Shown here in pieces: positions 8,504 through 17,862 of a stretch of DNA of 58,025 nucleotides (its first letter is position 1; every line of letters starts with the position of its first letter). A model generated the notes under the pieces. The model did not search any database. It saw nothing but the letters and a program-made list of their open reading frames with translations, and had not been told where the DNA came from. Origin of the DNA: Gordonia desulfuricans NBRC 100010. GTDB taxonomy: Bacteria > Actinomycetota > Actinomycetes > Mycobacteriales > Mycobacteriaceae. The stretch is taken from NCBI RefSeq assembly GCF_001485495.1, contig NZ_BCNF01000042.1, positions 1 through 58,025 on the forward strand, read 5' to 3'. The translations under genes and the position numbers were made by a program.

Positions 8504-9799
8504 GTGGACCACGCCAGCATCAGTGCCGTCGATGCCGCGCACATCTGGCATCCCTACGGGGCGTTCCCGGCACCCACCGAACCGCTCGTGATCGCCTCCG
8601 CACACGGTGTGCGCCTGCGCACCGCCGACGGCCGCGAGCTGATCGACGGGATGAGTTCCTGGTGGGCGGCGATCCACGGCTACGGCAACCCGGTGCTCGA
8701 CGCCGCCGCCCATCGGCAGCTCGACGCGATGAGTCACGTCATGTTCGGTGGCCTCACCCATGAACCGGCGGCGCGGCTGGCCCGGTTGCTCGTCGAGATC
8801 ACCCCTGCACCCCTGAACAAGGTCTTCTTCTGCGATTCCGGGTCGGTGTCGGTCGAGGTCGCGATCAAGATGGCGGTGCAGTACTGGCGTGGCCGCGGCC
8901 GACCCGGACGCACACGGATGCTCACCTGGCGCGGTGGTTACCACGGCGACACCTTCGCCCCGATGAGCGTGTGCGACCCCGACGGCGGCATGCACGCCTT
9001 GTGGACCGACGTGCTCACCCGGCAGGTCTTCGTCGACGCGCCGCCCGCCGACTTCCGGCCCGACTACTTGGCGGCCCTCGAGGCCGAGGTGATCGCCCAC
9101 CGCGACGAGCTCGCCGCGATCATCGTCGAACCCGTCGTGCAGGGCGCCGGGGGGATGCGCTTCCACGATCCGCAGTACCTGCGCGAACTCCGGCGGATCT
9201 GCGACGAGCAGGACGTGCTGCTGATCTTCGACGAGATCGCCACCGGCTTCGGCCGTACCGGCACCCTGTTCGCCGCCGCGCACGCCAGCGTCGACCCCGA
9301 CATCATGTGCGTGGGCAAAGCGCTGACCGGCGGATACCTGAGCCTCGCGGCCACCCTGTGCACCGACGACGTCGCCGCGGTGATCAGCGCCGGCGAGGCC
9401 GGGGGACTGGCGCACGGCCCCACGTTCATGGCCAATCCGCTGGCCTGTGCGATCGCCGTGGCCTCCACCGAGCTCCTGCTCGACGGCCCGTGGGCGCACC
9501 GGGTCGCGCGGATCGGGGCCGGCCTCGAACGCGGACTGGGTCCGTTGCGCGGTGTCGACGGCGTCGCCGACGTCCGCGTGTTCGGGGCGATCGGTGTGAT
9601 CGAGCTCGACTCCCCGGTCGACATGCGGGCGGCCACGGCCGCGGCGGTCGACGCCGGCGTGTGGTTGCGGCCGTTCCGCAACCTCGTCTACGCCATGCCG
9701 CCCTACATCTGTTCCGACGACGAGATCGACACCCTCACAAGCGGTATGCGTGCCGCCGCCGAGGCCTGTGTCGCGATTCCGGTGGGAGGACCCCTGTGA
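8504..9799 (+). CDS. bioA: Adenosylmethionine-8-amino-7-oxononanoate aminotransferase
   Basis: 431 aa, class III PLP aminotransferase. It converts 8-amino-7-oxononanoate to 7,8-diaminononanoate using S-adenosylmethionine as amino donor. Seen: IWHPYG near the N-terminus and [10 protein letters not shown] (BioA signature), [28 protein letters not shown] (PLP-binding Asp), and [10 protein letters not shown] with the Schiff-base Lys. GTG start with GAAGGA 8 nt upstream. First gene of bioAFDB-bsaP. Its TGA overlaps the bioF GTG. Confidence 0.97.
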   Translation: MDHASISAVDAAHIWHPYGAFPAPTEPLVIASAHGVRLRTADGRELIDGMSSWWAAIHGYGNPVLDAAAHRQLDAMSHVMFGGLTHEPAARLARLLVEITPAPLNKVFFCDSGSVSVEVAIKMAVQYWRGRGRPGRTRMLTWRGGYHGDTFAPMSVCDPDGGMHALWTDVLTRQVFVDAPPADFRPDYLAALEAEVIAHRDELAAIIVEPVVQGAGGMRFHDPQYLRELRRICDEQDVLLIFDEIATGFGRTGTLFAAAHASVDPDIMCVGKALTGGYLSLAATLCTDDVAAVISAGEAGGLAHGPTFMANPLACAIAVASTELLLDGPWAHRVARIGAGLERGLGPLRGVDGVADVRVFGAIGVIELDSPVDMRAATAAAVDAGVWLRPFRNLVYAMPPYICSDDEIDTLTSGMRAAAEACVAIPVGGPL

Positions 9800-11046
9800 C
9801 CATCACCCAGACCGACGGGCGCGCACGCGCGACCGGTGACGACCAGATCGGGCATCCCGGTGCCGCGGGCCCGATGACCGGCGACGGGCCCGTCGCCCTC
9901 GACTGGCTGCACGAGGCCGCCGCGGCCACCCTCGCCGCGGGTCTGCACCGCGAGCCGGTGGTCCGCCGCGAGGGGCAGGAACTGCTGAACCTGGCCTCCA
10001 ACGACTATCTCGGCCTGTCCACCCATCCGGCCGTCGTCGCCGGGGCACATCTGACCCTCGACCGCTGGGGTGCGGGGGCCACCGCCTCGCGGCTCGTCGC
10101 CGGCACCACCGCCGAACACGTCGACTTCGAGCGCGAGATCGCCGACTTCCTGGGTTTCCCTGCGGCCCTGATGTTCTCGTCGGGTTACCTCGGCAACGTC
10201 GGTGCCATCACCGCGCTGGTCGGGCGGGGTGACCTCATCGTCAGCGACACCGGCACCCACGCATCGCTGATCGACGGCTGCCGGTTGTCGCGGGCCCGGG
10301 TGGTGGTGGTCGACCGGGGCGATCACGAGGCCGTCGCCGCAGCCCTGGCCGAGCGCACCGAGGACCGCGCCCTGGTCGTCTCCGACTCCATCTACAGTGT
10401 CGACGGCGCCGCGGCACCGGTCGCCGAACTCTATGCCGCCGCCCGCGCCCACGGTGCGGCCCTGCTGGTCGACGAGGCCCACGGTCTCGGCGTGCGTGGG
10501 CCGGGAGGACGTGGCGTGATCGCCGAGGCCGGCCTGTCCGGGGCGCCCGACCTGGTGGTCACCACCGTCGCATCCAAGTCCCTGGGCGCCCAGGGTGGCA
10601 TCGTGCTCGGGCCGCAGGTGTTGCGCGGCCATCTCGTCGACCGCGCCCGCCCGTTCATCTTCGACACCGGGCTCGCCCCGGCCGCCGTCGGCGGTGCCCG
10701 CGCCGCCCTCGGCCTGCTGCGGACCGACCCGGAGATGCCGAACCGTCTGCGCCGCAACGTCATCCACATGGCCGAGCGGTGCGATATCGAACTGCCGCGT
10801 CGAGTCGACGGGACGCCCGAGGTGTCGGCGGTGCTCTCGATCGTCGTCGGCGAGCCGCAGCCGGCGGTCGCTGCGGCGGCCGCCTGTCGCGAGCAGGGTG
10901 TGCTGGTCGGCTGCTTCCGGCCGCCGTCGGTGCCCGCCGGTACCTCGCGGTTGCGTCTGACCATGCGGGCCGACCTGACCGCCGACGACGTCGATCGCGC
11001 CGCCGACGTGGTCCTCGCGGCATTGCGTCGGGTGGGTGCCCGATGA
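9796..11046 (+). CDS. bioF: 8-amino-7-oxononanoate synthase
   Basis: 416 aa, PLP-dependent alpha-oxoamine synthase. It condenses pimeloyl-thioester with L-alanine to 8-amino-7-oxononanoate. Motifs: [12 protein letters not shown], the [11 protein letters not shown]sp/His pair, and [10 protein letters not shown] with the PLP Lys. GTG 9796 was chosen because GGGAGGA lies 5 nt upstream and GTGA overlaps the bioA stop. This gives an N-terminal extension of about 35 residues before the conserved LDWLHEA region. The stop overlaps the bioD ATG. Confidence 0.96.
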   Translation: MTITQTDGRARATGDDQIGHPGAAGPMTGDGPVALDWLHEAAAATLAAGLHREPVVRREGQELLNLASNDYLGLSTHPAVVAGAHLTLDRWGAGATASRLVAGTTAEHVDFEREIADFLGFPAALMFSSGYLGNVGAITALVGRGDLIVSDTGTHASLIDGCRLSRARVVVVDRGDHEAVAAALAERTEDRALVVSDSIYSVDGAAAPVAELYAAARAHGAALLVDEAHGLGVRGPGGRGVIAEAGLSGAPDLVVTTVASKSLGAQGGIVLGPQVLRGHLVDRARPFIFDTGLAPAAVGGARAALGLLRTDPEMPNRLRRNVIHMAERCDIELPRRVDGTPEVSAVLSIVVGEPQPAVAAAAACREQGVLVGCFRPPSVPAGTSRLRLTMRADLTADDVDRAADVVLAALRRVGAR

Positions 11047-11777
11047 GCGCCCGATCCCTGGTCGTCACCGGTACGTCCACCGACATCGGCAAGACCATCG
11101 TCACCGCGGCCCTGGCGGCCGCACTCGCCCCGCGCCTGGACGTCGCGGTGTGCAAGCCGGCCCAGACCGGTGTGCTCGACGGCGAGCCGGGCGATCTCGC
11201 GACGGTCACCGCGCTCACCGGTCCGCTGCCGACCCTGGAATGCATCCGCTATCCCGATCCGCTCGCACCCGAGACCGCCGCCCGCGTGGCCGGTGTCGCC
11301 CCGGCCGACCCGCACGAGATGCATTCGCGTATCGCCGCTTTCGCCGGACGCCATGATCTCACCCTGGTCGAGGGGGCCGGTGGCGCGCTCGTGCGGCTGG
11401 CTCCCGACCACACCATCCTCGACGTGGCGGCCGCACTGAGTGCCGCGGTCCTCGTCGTCGTGCAGGCCGGGCTCGGGGCCCTCAACCACGCCGAACTGAC
11501 CGTCGCCGCGATCCGTGCCGCGGGACTGCGGCCCGCAGGTCTGGTGATCGGCGCCTGGCCGGAGCAGCCGGATCTCGCGACCCGCTGCAACCGCGACGAC
11601 CTGCCCCGGCTCACCGGGGTCCCGGTGGTCGGCGTGATCCCCGACGGTGCCGGCCGTCTGTCTGCCGGCCGGTTCCGCCTCGACGCCGCGAGCTGGTTCG
11701 ACCCGGACTGGCTGATCGGACTGCGCCCCAATGACTTCGAGACATCGAACAGCACCCACCAAGGAGTTCTCGCATGA
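11043..11777 (+). CDS. bioD: Dethiobiotin synthetase
   Basis: 244 aa. It closes the ureido ring of 7,8-diaminononanoate with CO2 and ATP. The P-loop GTSTDIGKT is at about residues 10-18. CKPAQTG supplies the substrate-binding Lys, and VEGAGGALV is the second conserved motif. Overlaps of ATGA with both bioF and bioB show a tight operon. Length is typical for actinobacterial BioD. Confidence 0.96.
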   Translation: MSARSLVVTGTSTDIGKTIVTAALAAALAPRLDVAVCKPAQTGVLDGEPGDLATVTALTGPLPTLECIRYPDPLAPETAARVAGVAPADPHEMHSRIAAFAGRHDLTLVEGAGGALVRLAPDHTILDVAAALSAAVLVVVQAGLGALNHAELTVAAIRAAGLRPAGLVIGAWPEQPDLATRCNRDDLPRLTGVPVVGVIPDGAGRLSAGRFRLDAASWFDPDWLIGLRPNDFETSNSTHQGVLA

Positions 11778-12892
11778 CCCAGGCACCCGTGGACCCGCGC
11801 ACCGCGACCACCCCGACCGCCGCTGTCCCGACCGCCGCTGTCCCGACCGCCGCTGTCCCGACCGCCGCTGTCCCGACCGGCGCTGTCCAGACCGGCGCGG
11901 CCGACATCCTCGCGATCGCCCGCGAGCAGGTCCTCGAGCGTGGGGAGGGGCTCAGCCAGGAGCAGGTGCTCACCGTGCTGCGCCTGCCCGACGAGCGGCT
12001 CACCGAACTGCTGCAGCTCGCCCACGACGTGCGGATGCGCTGGTGTGGTCCGGAGGTCGAGGTGGAGGGCATCATCTCGCTCAAAACCGGTGGCTGCCCG
12101 GAGGATTGCCACTTCTGTTCACAGTCGGGCCTGTTCGCCTCGCCGGTGCGCAGCGCGTGGATCGACATCCCGTCTCTGGTGGAGGCGGCCAAGCAGACCG
12201 CCAAGACCGGTGCCACCGAGTTCTGCATCGTCGCCGCCGTCCGCGGACCCGACAAGCGCCTGCTGAGCCAGGTCGCCGCGGGTATCGAGGCCATCCGCAA
12301 CGAGGTCGACATCCAGATCGCCTGCAGCCTGGGCATGTTGACCCAGGAACAGGTCGACCAGCTGCGCGACATGGGCGTACACCGCTACAACCACAACCTG
12401 GAGACCGCGCGCAGCCACTTCCCCAACGTCGTCACCACCCACACCTGGGAGGAGCGGTGGGACACCCTGCGTATGGTCCGCGACGCGGGTATGGAGGTCT
12501 GCTGCGGCGGCATCCTCGGCATGGGTGAGTCGCTCGAGCAGCGTGCCGAGTTCGCCGCCGACCTCGCCGGCCTCGATCCCGACGAGGTGCCGCTGAACTT
12601 CCTCAACCCGCGACCGGGCACCCCGTTCGGCGACCTCGACGTGCTGCCGGCGTCGGAGGCACTGAAGTCGGTGGCCGCGTTCCGGCTCGCGCTGCCGCGA
12701 ACCATCCTGCGCTTCGCCGGTGGCCGCGAGATCACCCTCGGAGATCTGGGCGCCAAGCAGGGCATCCTCGGTGGGATCAACGCGGTCATCGTCGGCAACT
12801 ACCTCACCACGCTCGGCCGTCCCGCCGAGGACGACCTCGATCTGCTCTCCGATCTGTCGATGCCGATCAAGGCACTCAACGACAGCATCTGA
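11774..12892 (+). CDS. bioB: Biotin synthase (radical SAM)
   Basis: 372 aa. It inserts sulfur into dethiobiotin. The radical-SAM cluster motif is [10 protein letters not shown] (CxxxCxxC) at about residues 106-115, and the barrel motifs HNLETA and [10 protein letters not shown] are present. The start has AAGGAG 8 nt upstream and overlaps the bioD stop. The N-terminal residues 14-40 are a TAAVP pentapeptide repeat encoded by identical 15-bp units. Such a tail is outside the conserved fold and probably disordered. bsaP follows. Confidence 0.97.
   Translation: MTQAPVDPRTATTPTAAVPTAAVPTAAVPTAAVPTGAVQTGAADILAIAREQVLERGEGLSQEQVLTVLRLPDERLTELLQLAHDVRMRWCGPEVEVEGIISLKTGGCPEDCHFCSQSGLFASPVRSAWIDIPSLVEAAKQTAKTGATEFCIVAAVRGPDKRLLSQVAAGIEAIRNEVDIQIACSLGMLTQEQVDQLRDMGVHRYNHNLETARSHFPNVVTTHTWEERWDTLRMVRDAGMEVCCGGILGMGESLEQRAEFAADLAGLDPDEVPLNFLNPRPGTPFGDLDVLPASEALKSVAAFRLALPRTILRFAGGREITLGDLGAKQGILGGINAVIVGNYLTTLGRPAEDDLDLLSDLSMPIKALNDSI
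11813..11887 (+). repeat. 15-bp tandem repeat in the 5' end of bioB
   Basis: Five 15-bp units CCGACCGCCGCTGTC (11813, 11828, 11843, 11858, 11873). The first four are identical and the fifth has one change. A degenerate sixth unit follows at 11888. They encode TAAVP repeats. Identical units imply recent slippage expansion and possible strain-to-strain length variation. Confidence 0.92.
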
Positions 12893-12938
12893 CGAGCGGA
12901 GCACAGAGGTGGCTAGGCTCGCAGGGGTGGGAGTTGCG

Positions 12939-13202
12939 ATGACGAACCGATCCGACGCCGGGGGAGACCTGATGGTCCCCGGTCCGCTGGATCAGCCGTG
13001 CCGATACGGGGTCTACACCGGGATCGAGCTGGAACTGCAGTCGCCGGATGCGGTGCCGACCGCGGCGCGGCTCGGACTGGAACCGCCGCGGTTCTGTGGG
13101 CAGTGCGGCCGGCGGATGGTGGTGCAGGTGCGCCCGGACGGCTGGGATGCCCGGTGTTCCCGGCACGGCACCGTCGACTCCACCGAACTGGGCCGACGAT
13201 GA
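12939..13202 (+). CDS. bsaP: Biotin synthase auxiliary protein
   Basis: 87 aa, cysteine-rich small protein directly after bioB, in the place of M. tuberculosis Rv1590. That family (BsaP) was reported to be needed for mycobacterial biotin synthase activity, probably by supporting its iron-sulfur chemistry. Four cysteines are seen: [18 protein letters not shown] and CSRHG. I chose ATG 12939 with GGGAG 5 nt upstream. GTG 12927, 7 nt after a -10-like TAGGCT (12914-12919), is a leaderless alternative adding four residues. The stop overlaps the next ATG. Confidence 0.8.
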   Translation: MTNRSDAGGDLMVPGPLDQPCRYGVYTGIELELQSPDAVPTAARLGLEPPRFCGQCGRRMVVQVRPDGWDARCSRHGTVDSTELGRR

Positions 13203-13957
13203 CCGATCCCGCCGGTCCTCCGGCACCGCACGGATCCGGCCGGCCGCAACCGGTACCCGGGCAACCGGGGCATCACGAGCCGGGGTCCTCGGCACCGATC
13301 CCCGAATCCCCGGCCGCGCAGAACCCGATGGCCCCGATGACCCCGGTGCCGATGGCGCCGCCGCGGACCGTCCGGCCGGCTCACCGCACCCCGTCGACCC
13401 TGGTCGCGGTGGCGGCGGTGACGCTGCTGCTCGGGGTGATCGCCGGTGCGGTGTGGGCGGTGGTGACCCCGGCGATGTCGGGGGTCCGTGCGGCCGACGG
13501 CGCGTCGGTCTCCGGTGCCCAGCTCGGTGAGGAGTTCGCCGGTGTCGCCGCGTTCTGCCTGATCATGTGTGCATTCGGGGCGATCGCCGCCGGCGTCTCG
13601 TGGTCGGCGGCCCGCGGGTGGCGTGGACTGCCCGGATACGGGGTCACGCTGGCGTCGACGATCGTCGGAACCGGTGTCGCGGGTTGGGTCGGCACCCAGA
13701 TCGCCGACTGGCATCTGGCCGGGCCCACCGACGTCGCGGTGGGGCAGACCTTCCGGGTGGTCCCGGACCTGTGGCTCGACCAGTCGGTGCGGCAGGGTCC
13801 CAGTGGGCCGTGGGTGTTGCTGATCTGCGCGCCGCTCTTCGCGACGCTGGTCTATCTGGTGTGTGCGCTGGCGCAGCGCGACGGCGACCTCGGTGTCGGT
13901 GATCAGCCGCAGTGGCCGGCGGTCGGCGACACGCAGGCCGTCACATCGGGGGTTTGA
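13199..13957 (+). CDS. DUF2567 membrane protein
   Basis: 252 aa. The first 65 residues are Pro-rich and hydrophilic. Four hydrophobic segments follow at about 67-90, 115-135, 145-165 and 205-230. The order bioB-bsaP-this gene matches Rv1589-Rv1590-Rv1591, so I assign DUF2567; the function is unknown. ATG overlaps the bsaP stop, which suggests a link to biotin genes, perhaps only by transcription. The last 17 bp overlap the convergent nrtR. Confidence 0.75.
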   Translation: MTDPAGPPAPHGSGRPQPVPGQPGHHEPGSSAPIPESPAAQNPMAPMTPVPMAPPRTVRPAHRTPSTLVAVAAVTLLLGVIAGAVWAVVTPAMSGVRAADGASVSGAQLGEEFAGVAAFCLIMCAFGAIAAGVSWSAARGWRGLPGYGVTLASTIVGTGVAGWVGTQIADWHLAGPTDVAVGQTFRVVPDLWLDQSVRQGPSGPWVLLICAPLFATLVYLVCALAQRDGDLGVGDQPQWPAVGDTQAVTSGV

Positions 13958-14714
13958 GCGTCGCGAACTCGTCGGTCACGCGCAGCGCCTTGTCGGCGAA
14001 GGCGTAGAGCGACGGGGGACGGCCACCCGAACGGCCGGTACGACCGAGCAACCCGGTCGCGACCACCACGCCGCGGCGGCTGAGGATGCGCAGCAGGTTG
14101 GTGGTGTCGACGCGGTAGCCCAGGGCGGCGCCGTACACCTCCGACAGCTCCGACATCGCGAACCGCGACGGGGCCAGCGCGAAGGCGATGTTGGTGTAGG
14201 AGAGTTTGGCGGCCAGCCGATGTCGGCCGGCCTCGATGATCGCCGCATGGTCGAAGGCCAGATCGTCGGCCTCCAGATCGTCCACCCGATGCCAGGCCGC
14301 ACCGCTGGGCAGGTCCGTCGCGGCGTCGGAGGGCACCAGCCCCAGATAGGTCGAGGCGATGGTCCGCACGCCCGGGACGCGGTCGGGGGCGGAGAACACC
14401 TCCAGCTGTTCGAGGTGCGCGACGGTGCGGACGTCCATCTTCTCGGCGAGCAGGCGGAGTCCGGTCACCGACAGGTCCTCGTCGTCACCGATGTCGCCGC
14501 CGGGCAGTGTCCACGGTGCGGTGTGGTCGCCGTGGGTGAGCAGCACCGAGAGTGCGGGCGCGCCGTCGGGTTCGGCCTCGCGGACCTGGAAGACCACACA
14601 GAGAACCTCGACGCGCATGGGCGCCTCGACACGTAACGGCGCCTCGACACGCGACGGCAGCTCGACACGCACGGCCGGCGTCCCGGGGTCGGAGGGTTCG
14701 GGAGGCGTCGGCAT
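13941..14714 (-). CDS. nrtR: NrtR-type Nudix-related transcriptional regulator
   Basis: 257 aa. A Nudix-like domain (about 33-165) is followed by a winged HTH (about 165-250), the NrtR arrangement that represses NAD biosynthesis. The Nudix box GGDIGDDEDLSVTGLRLLAE keeps the first Glu and the Arg but lacks two of the catalytic glutamates, as expected for a sensor rather than a hydrolase. It sits where Rv1593c lies, next to nadA. ATG 14714 is supported by TAGAAT 7 nt upstream, a leaderless start. Residues 14-36 are an extra RVEAP-type repeat, four 18-bp units. A start at Met33 would remove it. Confidence 0.85.
   Translation of the reverse strand: MPTPPEPSDPGTPAVRVELPSRVEAPLRVEAPMRVEVLCVVFQVREAEPDGAPALSVLLTHGDHTAPWTLPGGDIGDDEDLSVTGLRLLAEKMDVRTVAHLEQLEVFSAPDRVPGVRTIASTYLGLVPSDAATDLPSGAAWHRVDDLEADDLAFDHAAIIEAGRHRLAAKLSYTNIAFALAPSRFAMSELSEVYGAALGYRVDTTNLLRILSRRGVVVATGLLGRTGRSGGRPPSLYAFADKALRVTDEFATLKPPM
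14607..14678 (-). repeat. 18-bp tandem repeat in the 5' end of nrtR
   Basis: Four 18-bp units start with CTCGAC at 14607, 14625, 14643 and 14661. They encode (S/A)RVEAP-like repeats just before the Nudix domain. The units differ by several bases, so this is an older expansion than that in bioB. Confidence 0.75.
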
Positions 14715-14786
14715 GCCGACGATTCTAGGGGCACCCCGCCGCCGTTCCGACGGTGTGTCGGCCGGTTCGCGCGGCGGGTCGCCGGC

Positions 14787-15236
14787 TCACAGTTCCTCGA
14801 GGGTGACCAGGCCGTCCTGGATCGCGCGGGCGACCAGCGACGCCTTGGTACGGGCGGCGCGACCGGCGTCGGCGTACTTGGTGCGGATGCGGGCGAGGTG
14901 GGTGTTGACCGTGCCCACCGAGATGTTCAGCCGCGAGGCGACATCGGCCTTGGAGTCGACCAGCAGCCAGGTCCGCAGCACCTCGACCTCACGGGTGGTC
15001 AGCGGCACCGGAAGGGTGCGGGGCTCGGGTCGCGGGGAGGCGATGACGGCGATCGGTTCGACCCGACGCGGGGGCATCACCGGTCGTGCGGCGAGACGTT
15101 CGAGGGCCTCCTGGCGGCGGCGTACCGCCTGCAGGGGCGTGGAGTAGCTCCGACGGCCGGGGATGGGGCTCCGCGGCGCGATCGGCGGCATGGGCTGCGC
15201 GGAGTTTCCGGTGGCGGTACCGAGGCTTGCGGTCAT
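14787..15236 (-). CDS. LuxR-type HTH protein without receiver domain
   Basis: 149 aa. The C-terminal half is a GerE/LuxR HTH (about 78-140): LTTREVEVLRTWLL, DVASRLNISVGTVNTHL. The N-terminal half is Pro/Arg-rich with no receiver or ligand domain. AGGAG lies 9 nt before ATG 15236. It lies between nrtR and nadA and is divergent from nadA, so it may act on the NAD genes, but nothing in the sequence proves this. 72 bp separate it from nrtR, which has its own -10. Confidence 0.8.
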   Translation of the reverse strand: MTASLGTATGNSAQPMPPIAPRSPIPGRRSYSTPLQAVRRRQEALERLAARPVMPPRRVEPIAVIASPRPEPRTLPVPLTTREVEVLRTWLLVDSKADVASRLNISVGTVNTHLARIRTKYADAGRAARTKASLVARAIQDGLVTLEEL

Positions 15237-15327
15237 GATGTCGGACTCCTGAAGTCGTTGGTTGACGGGGATGACGCTGGTGTTTCGGCTGATCAGAACG
15301 CTACGGAGTACAACGGTGGATCAAACG

Positions 15328-15341
15328 AGTAGTGGACTACT
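15328..15341. promoter_or_regulatory. Palindrome upstream of nadA, candidate operator
   Basis: AGTAGTGGACTACT: 6-bp perfect arms with a GG centre, in the gap between the LuxR-type gene and nadA. It directly precedes two TTGGAA copies (15341 and 15352) that could serve as -35 elements. It is a candidate NrtR or LuxR-HTH site. Confidence 0.5.
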
Positions 15342-15351
15342 TGGAATGGGC

Positions 15352-15384
15352 TTGGAATGCCCGCAGAGTGACCGGTGTTACGAT
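15352..15384 (+). promoter_or_regulatory. Candidate nadA promoter
   Basis: TTGGAA at 15352 and TACGAT at 15379 are the best -35/-10 pair seen, although their 21-bp spacing is long. The start of transcription would fall near 15391, at the edge of the 25-bp palindrome. Confidence 0.35.
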
Positions 15385-15391
15385 GACTGCA

Positions 15392-15416
15392 GGTTTTCGA
15401 TCAGCAGTCGAAAACC
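15392..15416. promoter_or_regulatory. 25-bp palindrome at the predicted nadA transcription start
   Basis: Perfect 9-bp arms GGTTTTCGA (15392-15400) and TCGAAAACC (15408-15416) around a 7-bp centre, 65 bp before the nadA ATG. Its place just after the -10 fits an operator, probably for NrtR. No U-tract follows, so a terminator is unlikely. Confidence 0.6.
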
Positions 15417-15481
15417 CGCCGCCGGTACACAGCCCGTGCCGTGCGCAGGCCGCAGAGCGGCAGGACAGAGGAGTTCTCCAG

Positions 15482-16546
15482 ATGAGCATCACCAGCGACC
15501 GACCCGCGGTGACCGAATCGACTGCTTCGGCTGCGGCGGACATGCAGTGGATCGACGGCCCCGGCGGTTTCACCGGCGTCGAACCCACCCTCGAGTGGGC
15601 CGAGGAGGTCCGCAGGCTCGCCAAGGCCCGCAATGCCACCCTGCTCGCGCACAACTACGAGCTCCCGGCCATCCAGGACGTGGCCGATCACGTCGGCGAC
15701 TCCCTGGCACTGTCGCGGATCGCCGCCGAGGTCGACTCCGACGAGATCGTGTTCTGCGGTGTGCACTTCATGGCCGAGACCGCCAAGATCCTCAGCCCGG
15801 ACAAGCGCGTCCTGATCCCGGACGCCCGCGCCGGCTGCTCGCTGGCCGATTCGATCACCGCCGACGAGCTGCGCGCCTGGAAGGACGAGTTCCCCGACGC
15901 CATGGTGGTCTCGTATGTGAACACCACCGCCGAGGTCAAGGGTCTCACCGACATCTGCTGCACCTCGTCGAACGCCGTCGACGTCGTCGCCTCGATCGAT
16001 CCCGACCGCGACGTGCTGTTCCTGCCGGATCAGTTCCTCGGCGCGCACGTCAAGCGCGAGACCGGGCGCGACAACATCCACATCTGGGCCGGTGAATGCC
16101 ACGTCCACGCCGGTATCAACGGTGACGAGCTCACCGAGCAGGCCGCCGCCCACCCCGACGCCGACCTGTTCATCCACCCCGAATGCGGTTGCGCCACCTC
16201 GGCGCTGTACCTCGCCGGTGAGGGTGCGGTGCCCGACGACCGGGTCAAGATCCTGTCCACCGGCGGCATGATCGACGCCGCCCGCGAGACCGGCGCCAAG
16301 CAGGTCCTGGTGGCCACCGAGATCGGCATGCTGCACCAGCTACGCAAGGCCGCCCCCGGCATCGACTTCCAGGCGGTCAACGACCGTGCGTCGTGCCCCT
16401 ACATGAAGATGATCACCCCGGCCGCGCTGCTGCGTGCCCTGCGCGAGGGACGCGACGAGGTGTTCGTCGCCGACGACGTCGCCGCCCGCGCCCGCCAGAG
16501 CGTCGAGCGCATGATCTCCATCGGCAACCCCGGTTCGGGGGAGTGA
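15482..16546 (+). CDS. nadA: Quinolinate synthase A
   Basis: 354 aa. It condenses iminoaspartate with dihydroxyacetone phosphate to quinolinate using a [4Fe-4S] cluster. Three conserved cysteines are in place: [18 protein letters not shown] and [23 protein letters not shown] is the family N-terminal motif. ATG with AGAGGAG 8 nt upstream; the first 30 residues are non-conserved. nadC follows 8 nt after the stop. nadB, which normally separates the two and makes iminoaspartate, is not here. Confidence 0.97.
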   Translation: MSITSDRPAVTESTASAAADMQWIDGPGGFTGVEPTLEWAEEVRRLAKARNATLLAHNYELPAIQDVADHVGDSLALSRIAAEVDSDEIVFCGVHFMAETAKILSPDKRVLIPDARAGCSLADSITADELRAWKDEFPDAMVVSYVNTTAEVKGLTDICCTSSNAVDVVASIDPDRDVLFLPDQFLGAHVKRETGRDNIHIWAGECHVHAGINGDELTEQAAAHPDADLFIHPECGCATSALYLAGEGAVPDDRVKILSTGGMIDAARETGAKQVLVATEIGMLHQLRKAAPGIDFQAVNDRASCPYMKMITPAALLRALREGRDEVFVADDVAARARQSVERMISIGNPGSGE

Positions 16547-16554
16547 GCGCACCG

Positions 16555-17454
16555 ATGAACGCGACCTTCGTGGGGCAGGAAGCGGCGACCGGGGATCTCG
16601 ATCTGGCCGTCACCGACGAGGTGCGGGCGCTGATCCGCACCGCGCTCGACGAGGACCTGCGGTACGGGCCCGACGTGACCACGGCCGCAACGGTTCCCGC
16701 CGACGCGACGGTGGACGCCGCGATCGTCAGCCGGGCACATGGCGTGATCGCCGGCGTGCCGGTGGTGCGTGCGGTGTTCGACGAGGTGATCGGTGCCGAC
16801 CGGTATCAGGTGACCGCGGCGATCGCCGACGGAACCCCCGTCGCCCCGGGGGATGTGGTGCTGGCCGTGCATGCACCGACGGCCGCACTGCTGACCGCCG
16901 AGCGCACCGCGCTGAACCTGATCTGCCATCTGTCGGGTGTCGCCACCGCGACCGCGGCGTGGGTCGCCGCGGTCGACGGCACCGACGCCAGGATTCGTGA
17001 CTCGCGAAAGACCTTGCCGGGCATGCGGTATCTGCAGAAGTACGCCGTGCGGGCCGGCGGTGGCGTCAATCACCGCATGGGTCTCGGCGATGCGGCACTG
17101 ATCAAGGACAACCATGTCGCGGCCGCGGGTTCGGTCGGTGCCGCACTGCAGGCGGTGCGCGCTGCGGCACCGGGGCTGCCGGTGGAGGTCGAGGTGGACT
17201 CGCTGGAACAGCTCGACGAGGTCCTGGCGTTGTCCCCGCAGCTGGTGTTGCTCGACAACTTCGAGCCGTGGGAGACCCAGATGGCCGTCCAGCGCCGCAA
17301 CGCGCGGTCGCCGGAGACCAAACTCGAGAGCTCGGGTGGCCTCGCCCTCGAGGTCGCCGCCGACTATGCGCGCACCGGCGTCGACTACCTCGCCGTGGGT
17401 GCGCTCACCCACAGCGTCACCGTCCTGGACCTGGGGCTCGACACGGTCGAGTAG
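16555..17454 (+). CDS. nadC: Nicotinate-nucleotide pyrophosphorylase
   Basis: 299 aa. It converts quinolinate and PRPP to nicotinate mononucleotide. Motifs seen: ERTALNLICHLSGVAT, RDSRKTLPGMR (substrate-binding Arg/Lys), VNHRMGL, IKDNH, LESSGG and YLAVGALTHS. Start choice: ATG 16555 with GGGGGAG about 11 nt upstream, or GTG 16543, which overlaps the nadA stop as GTGA. The latter adds four residues. Co-transcribed with nadA. Confidence 0.96.
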   Translation: MNATFVGQEAATGDLDLAVTDEVRALIRTALDEDLRYGPDVTTAATVPADATVDAAIVSRAHGVIAGVPVVRAVFDEVIGADRYQVTAAIADGTPVAPGDVVLAVHAPTAALLTAERTALNLICHLSGVATATAAWVAAVDGTDARIRDSRKTLPGMRYLQKYAVRAGGGVNHRMGLGDAALIKDNHVAAAGSVGAALQAVRAAAPGLPVEVEVDSLEQLDEVLALSPQLVLLDNFEPWETQMAVQRRNARSPETKLESSGGLALEVAADYARTGVDYLAVGALTHSVTVLDLGLDTVE

Positions 17455-17509
17455 GGCGCCGCGGCCGGGCCGCCGTGTCGTCGGGTTCGGTCCGGGGCCG
17501 GCACTGCCG

Positions 17510-17745
17510 GTCCTCGAGCCGATGACGAGCACGCCGACGGTGACCGCGATCATCGAGATCCCAGCATCGGCCGGTGCCCGTACATGTCACCGAGCTGGGA
17601 CAGTAGCGGTACGCACACGGCGGCCGCGAGGGTCTGGACCGTGAGGAACCAGGTGATGTCGGCGTCGCTCACCCGTGTCCAGTAGGACGTCGACGCCGGT
17701 GTCACCCGGACGACCTGTCGGTCGCGGAACTGCGGGGCGTGACAT
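17510..17745 (-). pseudogene. Remnant of a major facilitator transporter
   Basis: On the minus strand, about 60 codons read PQFRDRQVVRV, ITWFLTVQTLAAAVCVPLLS and SQLGDMYGHRPML before TGA at 17552. This is the first part of an MFS transporter with motif A (GDMYGHR). After the stop, another frame continues with a helix-like IAVTVGVLVIGS. There is no start codon and no C-terminal part, so it is a truncated, frameshifted relic. The remainder of 17455-17862 shows no gene. Confidence 0.7.
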
Positions 17746-17862
17746 GCCGATGCGGTACGACGCGTTTCATATGTCTGCAGGTCGGACGGTGCAGGCCGTG
17801 TGGGTCGGTCGGGTGTCCTCGGTGGGGCGGGCGGACTGTCGCGGGTGGTGCCGGCCGTTCTC

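Noticed and set aside
15392-15416. Rho-independent terminator before nadA
   Set aside because: The palindrome lies between promoter and gene and lacks a U-tract; an operator fits better.
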